Part shown: positions 57,866 to 64,000 of the stretch, piece after piece
Numbering within the stretch: the stretch's first letter is position 1
Layout of the letters: each line of letters begins with the position of its first letter
NCBI GenBank assembly: GCA_026745465.1
Contig: JACYXH010000090.1
Span: 144,001 to 208,000 of the forward strand
Length of the DNA: 64,000 nt
Direction: 5' to 3'
Source of the DNA: Lota lota
Taxonomy: Eukaryota > Chordata > Actinopteri > Gadiformes > Lotidae
Translations under genes and position numbers: made by a program
The notes under the pieces: model-generated
The model's input: the letters and a program-made list of their open reading frames with translations, nothing else
Database searches by the model: none
Told to the model about the DNA's origin: nothing

Positions 57866-58010
57866 AGCCAATCAACGCCGAGGAAGGGCGGGGAGCCGAG
57901 GCGGGAGCATTTCAGCACCACGCGCAGCTCCAGTCGCTCCACTGCAGCGAAGCGGGGCTGGGAGGAGAGAGAGAGAAGGGCTCGCGCACTGGAGACGCCA
58001 CATCCCCTTT
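57866..58010 (+). promoter_or_regulatory. Probable STXBP5L core promoter
   Basis: A CCAAT box (AGCCAATCAACG, 57867) is followed by GC boxes (GGGCGGGGAG at 57887; GAGGCGGGA at 57899) and a GC-rich stretch with GAGA repeats. There is no TATA box. It is about 0.9 kb before the STXBP5L start codon, on the same strand, and sits at the start of a GC-richer region that looks like a CpG island. Confidence 0.55.
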
Positions 58011-58690
58011 TTAAGAACACCTTTCGGTTGAGCTCCAGTGCCAGTGGTTTCGCGGTGCGCATCGATGGGTGATCCTGTCTCCGTGGAGTCCAACTGCGTT
58101 CCCCTGCATTGTGTCTGCGTAACGGGTCTTCCTTCGCCTCTCTCGGCTGCGGCGGCTCAGTTCATCGCTTCTTTGCTGCCTGTAGGATTTGATCCAAGTT
58201 CTGGGCATAGGACAGGCTACTGTTAGTGTTTTGTTGTTCACAACACCGTACAAACAACTCTTGGTGTGTTTTTTGTTTGTTTTTGTTTTTGTTTTGTTGG
58301 TGTTGTGCAGTGTTGAGGTGTCCGGCTGGTCTGCGCGCTTGAGGGAGGTGGAGACAGAGAGCAGAAGAGCCATGAAGTTGAGCTGATCCACCAGACAGCG
58401 GTGCTCGTTCTGATTGGCCCATTCATTTAGTGCGCCGCTCTAGTCTACCGGTTTGGTAGTCGTCCGGGTAGATCGCGATTCCTTTGCCTACTTTTGTTTT
58501 TCTTCTTCTTCTTCTTTGTTGCGTGGACAACTAGCCGAAGATAAAGAGGAAGACCCTTTATGACTTTTCACGTTTTACTTAAGCAAAAGACGGAGAGACG
58601 AAAGCTGCTGCAGGAACCGTCGACTCTGTGCAGCCCACCTTCCTAACGAGTTGGCTCGTCTTCGACACTCGGTGTGTTGGGGTGGGGGGT

Positions 58691-58717
58691 GGGGGGGGGG
58701 GGGGGGGGGGGGGGGGG
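58691..58717 (+). repeat. G27 homopolymer in the presumed STXBP5L 5' leader
   Basis: A run of 27 G preceded by shorter G runs, about 90 bp before the start codon. If transcribed it would be an extreme G-quadruplex former in the 5' leader. Confidence 0.8.
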
Positions 58718-58809
58718 ACAAACAAACGGTAATTCAACGACCGCAGAGCGCACATAGGCTAGTCGTAACAACGTAACAACGTTGGTCGTAACAACAACAG
58801 CCGGAGACG

Positions 58810-58974
58810 ATGAAGAAGTTCCGTAAGGTTCTTGACGGCCTGACCACCTCTTCCCCCGGAGGGACTTTGGGCTCCCCGTCCTGCGGCAGTGTGGCTGGGA
58901 CCCCGACCGCGTCCACTCCTAGGGAAGTCGATGTCCAAGAGACGCTTGTCTCGGAAAACTTTCAGCTGTGTAAG
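58810..58974 (+). CDS. stxbp5l: Syntaxin-binding protein 5-like (tomosyn-2), first coding exon (partial)
   Basis: The 55-residue exon begins MKKFRKVLDGLTTSSPGG and ends VQETLVSENFQLCK before a GTGAGT donor, phase 0. This is the start of tomosyn: the conserved N-terminus, a Ser/Gly/Pro-rich variable linker, and the QETL-SE-FQ-CK motif preceding the WD40 repeats. Tomosyns bind syntaxin/SNAP25 and restrain vesicle fusion. STXBP5 and STXBP5L are similar here; the neighbours RABL3 and GTF2E1 point to STXBP5L, as on human 3q13.33. The WD40 and C-terminal SNARE-like exons lie right of the window. Confidence 0.88.
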
Positions 58975-61900
58975 GTGAGTAACCGGTGTGATTTGCATCC
59001 CGCATCTGTGATGGAAAGATGGACCACGGTCTCTTCTCAGGAGCTGCAATGTGGAATAAATGAGTCTGATCGTCAGTCCGTCATCTCTCCCGCTCTTTGC
59101 CCTGCATCGATTTTCGTTTGTAATAGAATGGAATTGAATATCATGTGTTAAACTATTTGTTTGATCCGGACATTAGCCCAAAGTACAGGGTGTTCCAAAA
59201 TGCCATAGTCGTAGGTGAACCCCCCCCCCCCCCCCCCCCCCAATGAAACCGGTAACTCAATTGCCACGGACTACAAACTTGAAGCCAATAACCGAAAGGA
59301 GCCCTTGACAGAGTCGTAAAGCAACTGTTGTGATTATTATGTCCCGTTGTTTTCCTATAGTTTTTTTCCTACACAAAGCTACGCCTCCACGGCCATGTGT
59401 GCACAGCTTCTTGTGCTCATATAACGTGACTGGTTTGCACATCCAGTCACCATGTGAGAACCAGCAAGCCAGTCGTTATGGGCTGGCCATGCCCCCCCCC
59501 CCCCCCCCCCCCCCCGATCCGGGTGGTGTTTAGAATGTGGGACAATTTGAAGTAATGGAAAGAGTTTCCCCGCAATAGCGAAGGGAGATTCAAAGGGAGA
59601 TAAGGGTGGTGTCGATTTTAATAACCAGCGGTCCTTCCCTTCATGAGCAAAAAGTCAGCAAGCCGCTCGGAGCGACCCTGCAGTGTTATCGGGACGCTGA
59701 TCATTTTTCCTGGGGCTCTATTTATAGCCACCTCCGCGCCCATTGCAGCCCTACTGGTGTATTTAGACCTGACTGCAGTGATAATTCTTGCCCTCGAAGA
59801 GGGTTGATTTTCTTTCTTTTAATAATTGATTAAGAGGATGGATAGGATGTGGTTTTTTTTTACACATTGAAGTGGGAAAGGCATGTTAGTTTTACATTGA
59901 GAGGAAAATAATGGTGTGTGTGTATGTGTGTTCATAATGGTGGGTGGGTGTGTCTGTGTGTTTATAATGGGGGGTGTGGGGTTATGGTTAAGGCCATGTA
60001 CTGTTGTGTCGCTGCACGGCACTACATGGTAGATTAGCATCGTTTTCAATTGGTTTGCTGTCATAGCAATGGTCTCAGCAAGTTAACACATGGCACAACA
60101 ATAATAGCAACAACAATCAATGTAAATAAATTGCATTTTTCTAACAAGGGCCATATCTGGCCTCTGTTTCATTTGTATATCCTTTCCACTCTGATGGCAA
60201 GCAGATGTTTGAACAAGGTCGAGCTAAGAAGTACCGGCTATTAATTACAGCAACATCGATCGTGGACTCCTATAGATTGTCATGTACTTCACATCATTGT
60301 AGCCTCGCTCTAAGTCTTCCGGACTAAAGACTTGCTTTCTACTTGTAAAACTACCCCTTTAACTTCTGTTCTCTCATAAGCCACAAGGTAGGTTCTTATT
60401 TTATACAGGAGGTGTAGTTTTAATGATAGATGGCATCATTAAAGCACTGACTAACAGCTGTGGTAGTTTGTGAGTGTGTGGGAAGTGTCAGAATCTTAGC
60501 CCACTTTGCTGTAGCATGTGACCCTTCCTCAGTGGAAAATAGAAAGGAGGGAAAGGGGATTCGATGAAGTATCCACGCATTCTTCTCTTCTCCCTCGGTG
60601 TTGCAGGAGGCATAATAGGAGGAGGATGAAACGGATTAGAGGGAAATGCGTCTCTCCTAAAGGATGGGAACTTGGCCGGGATGGCAGGGGAGGATGGAGG
60701 TAGAATTCACAGTTAGCGGGAGATTGATGTGAGCGACGTATTGCATTCATTCATCCATTCACCTGCGCATCCATCCATCTCTAATTTCTTAGAGATGGAC
60801 GCCCAAAATATTGCCATCCGTCCACAGAGCTGTATTTACAACCAGGAGGGATGTGTTTCATTACTGCAGGTATGAGTTCAAGGTCTCTCACTCTTTTTTT
60901 AAGGGGTTGCGGAGGAAGGCAGGAGGAACCCAGCTGGCCCCCGGGAAAGAATGTAATTGTGGCTGACGGTCTCATTGTGTTTCACGGAGGAAAGAGATGA
61001 CTAACAAAAAGCCTCTCCTCTGAAACGGGCGCAGCAGAGAAAGCATGCGCAGAAAGAGAGATGATTAAGTTACCGCCGGTGGGATACACAGGAAGATAAA
61101 TGGCCAAATGTCACATAGCGAAACATTTGCATGCAAAATACAGACATTTCTAGACGGGTGTGTGCAAATACATTACGAGGAATATGTGCTGATCATCGGC
61201 ACCTGATGCTTTCCCTCATAGCGAAGCAACCTGTGGGTGAATGTACGCAAGGTGCCGGCCACAAGGATGTTTAGAGTTAATTTGTAAGGTCATGCTGTGG
61301 TGCGAACTGTGGCTGTACAGATGGTACGGCCTCCCATTCGTTCAGGGTGCGAACTCTTCACCCCTAACAGTTCCCCCTCTCACGTGCGTGGCAGGAAACT
61401 ACATGTCATGTGACACGTCCTGGGTAACCTCGGCCCACTATGGGTCCAGGGTTGTGTTTGAGGTATTACCGGATCCGTCTGCACATGGTCCGTGTGCAGG
61501 TATTTAAGGCATTCCTGTAGAAATGAAATTGGTTTTTGTTTGTTTGTGCATAGACTATACATCGCTGAGTGTTTTGATCACTGTAATGACTTTCTCAAAT
61601 CCCTCCATTGGTCAAATGAGTCCAACGGTTCTGCTTTTGTGTTTTTGTCTGCTTGCATTTGTGTTTCATATCATATCTTGTCTTGTTAGAACCGAATTGA
61701 ATCTAGCTATTCTATCAAGGACTCCTCTTGTGTGGCTAGTTTTTAATCTTTGGCATTTAATAATCCTTTTGAGTTTATTCATTTAGACCCCAACAGGCAA
61801 TACGCTCTGCTGTGTCTTAGTGACTCACTCTCTTTCATTGAAACACTTAGAAGAGGTTCATTTTTTTCCAAGTTTGAGAGCTGTTCAAGATCAAAGTTGG

Positions 61901-64000
61901 GGGCAATAAGAGTGCTTCTTCCTTCTGCCTCGGTCTGTCTCTCTCGTTGCCTTTTATCTCCAGGCATCTCACGGTCACCCGTGGGTAGCCGGTAATGGCT
62001 CGCCTCTTTGTAGAGATGATGACATTACCGACTATACCTTGATGTGGCTCAACACTCCAGCCGCAAAGTTTGCCACTCTCACTTCACCGCCTCCGAGCAT
62101 GAAACAGTGACTCAATCGCCGGGGTCGTAGCCGCGCCGCCATTAGCCGAGCGACGTTTGTCTGTCCAGGGCTCAGGATCTCTGAGGGAGGAGAAGACGCC
62201 GTGAAGTTAAGCAAAATACCAATTAATTATTTGCTGCAGCGTTAACCCCTTCAGAGAGCAGACACAAGTATAGGACAGTAAAACACACATTGGAGCAGCA
62301 CGGCGCCAAGAGGAGGTTTGGCACTCACCCACCGACGAGTCCCTTCTAACATATGGCCCTACTTCCGCCGTTGGTCTTTAAATACAGGCGGCTTGGTTGG
62401 AAATATCTGCTGTTGAAAACAAATGAGCCTTAAGGTTTACTGTTTTGGTTTTGGTTTTGGTTAAGAATCGACATTGCTTTGCTGGGCTCTGTTTTTTGTT
62501 GTTGCGTGTTTAAAAGGACATTTTGGGCAGGAACAGGCGAGGCACTGGCTGTCATTACCAGAGACTGATACAATGTACACATTCATAGTTTGCATGCGTT
62601 CTACCGCCAGTGGGAGCACTGATTAGAGTGTGACCAGAACCAGCACTGCTCCCTGCAGAGAGCTTGTCCATAAGAGATGACATCATGCCATGCGAGATCT
62701 TATTACTCAATAGCCCATCGACAACAACGACAAATAATCACATGCGGAGAACCACATGGAGAAACGAATCCCATCTTCCCTTCCATGTGACGCACCGAAG
62801 ACTTGAGTGGTGCGGGTGCCTTGTGCTTTCCACCTCTAATGCTACTTCCTGTTGTCATGCCTCAGTTATGCTTTATGAAGCTCCATTCCTTCCATTTCAC
62901 CCACTCAGACGGAAAAGATTGGGCGCTAACATATTCTGGTAACAAATGCTCTGAATTCATGCTCGTAACAATAGAGTTGCATAATGTATCAATATCACAA
63001 AATGACGCTGTTGAGATGGGTTGTTGGGTTGTTAAGCTGCAACGTGCCTTTTTGAGAAACATTTGTTTCGTCAACAATACCGTTGGTAAGCAAATACCTT
63101 CCTTGGAGAGGAGCATGTCCACATTGTCTGAGCTCAGACCGAACATATTTGTTGAAATACCGCATTATTGCATCACAATAACTATAAAACAATAATTACT
63201 ACATGATTTTTTACTCCTCCATATTGGGCACCCATAGAATACTAACCTTCATCGCATGCTACTCTTTTTCCTCTTACTTGTGTATTGGTGGATGCAGAAT
63301 GTGTGTGTACTAAACAAGCAAACTTGTGTGTGTGTGTGTGTGTGTGTAGAATCAAGTGTGCATCGCTGCTGTTGACACACATCCCAATTAGAACCAATTA
63401 ATGAGTAGTGCTTGAGCATTTGTTTTTGCTAAAGGGTACTTTGGCAAGTTTACAGCAGATGCATGTCAGCTGTTTAACAAGCTCAAACACCGCATCAATG
63501 CCCAGAATGACAATTCTTGTCAATAGCGGTGTGTTTTTGACAAGAAACACACCGCTAGTCTAGTTAGGGCTTGTACCGTTCTAACCTTTGTTTCACTATG
63601 AATTGCAATCTAGCCTTAGCTGGGCAGCAATTCATTTACACGGCCATGGCCTTCTCTTCACTCTTTCCAAATCCAATTGGACGTAAAGCGAAAACATTGT
63701 AATCTGAGAATAATCTGTGCAGATTTCGGTTCATCTAAAATAAATGTGACAGTAGCGTTTGATACAGGTAGCAAGGCCGCCTGGATAATGCAGGTACCGA
63801 GTCGGGAAATGTCTTCTCTTCCCTTTTTATCTTTGTGTTAACATGGATAATGAAGGAGCTGGGTCCTTATGTTTTTAAGTAAGTCCAGTTGAATCGATTC
63901 TTGTTGATTCCCCGTAGACAGTTGTTGGCATCATAATATGAAAATCAGATCCAAACAAACTCCCTGTCTGAGTGAACCCCAAACAGCGGAACAAAATCAT
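58975..64000 (+). other. STXBP5L intron 1 (partial)
   Basis: No second exon is found before the window ends. It contains C runs at 59220-59241 and 59492-59515, a TG run at 63325-63347, and a perfect hairpin at 63524-63557. Short frames are not supported. Confidence 0.65.
63524..63557. repeat. Perfect 13-bp hairpin
   Basis: Arms TAGCGGTGTGTTT and AAACACACCGCTA with an 8-base loop TTGACAAG. Just upstream TGACAATTCTTGTCA is itself palindromic and shares the loop sequence, giving a nested arrangement. Confidence 0.65.

Overview
The window looks like nuclear DNA from a ray-finned fish. Its genes have short GT-AG introns. It carries tRNA-derived SINEs with the fish-type tail, and it is dense in very long CA/TG and CT/GA microsatellites: eleven dinucleotide arrays exceed 100 bp in 64 kb. 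That density is reminiscent of cod-like fishes (Gadiformes), but this is inference. The order RABL3(-), GTF2E1(+), STXBP5L(+) is the same as on human 3q13.33, so this is an old vertebrate linkage block.

Left part (1-24.3 kb): a duplicated accessory cluster. A UDP-glucuronosyltransferase terminal exon (611-893), a UGT exon-1 relic, a broken granzyme-like protease (2980-4642) and a fragment of RABL3 exon 5 (5612-5751) form duplication copy A. Copy B (about 15283-23043) holds the same series in the same order: UGT terminal exon, exon-1 relic, an apparently intact granzyme-like serine protease (19082-21117), and the 3' half of the intact RABL3 gene (21805-24349, minus strand). Between the copies lie a 1.5-1.9 kb tandem duplication with CCAAT boxes (5752-9150) and an intact five-exon UGT1-like gene (10499-16307). 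Its introns carry an 0.8 kb foldback element and a hairpin.

Middle part (24.3-39.6 kb): RABL3 and GTF2E1 (TFIIE alpha) are head to head across about 790 bp, a likely shared promoter. GTF2E1 is complete in five coding exons (25139-39100). Its 9 kb second intron holds two SINE-like elements and several microsatellites, and a (CT)92 tract lies just before exon 3.

Right part (39.6-64 kb): a gene-poor stretch with microsatellites, a minisatellite, a TIR element and G-rich tracts. It leads to a GC/CCAAT-box promoter and the first coding exon of STXBP5L (58810-58974). The remaining 5 kb is STXBP5L intron 1.

The genes do not form one pathway. UGT glucuronidates small molecules in the ER, the granzyme-like protease is probably a secretory-granule enzyme, RABL3 is a small GTPase, TFIIE alpha is a basal transcription factor, and STXBP5L (tomosyn-2) regulates vesicle fusion. 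I found no clearly new system. The most informative structures are the decaying duplication that breaks inside RABL3, the UGT exon-1 relics, and the repeat architecture.
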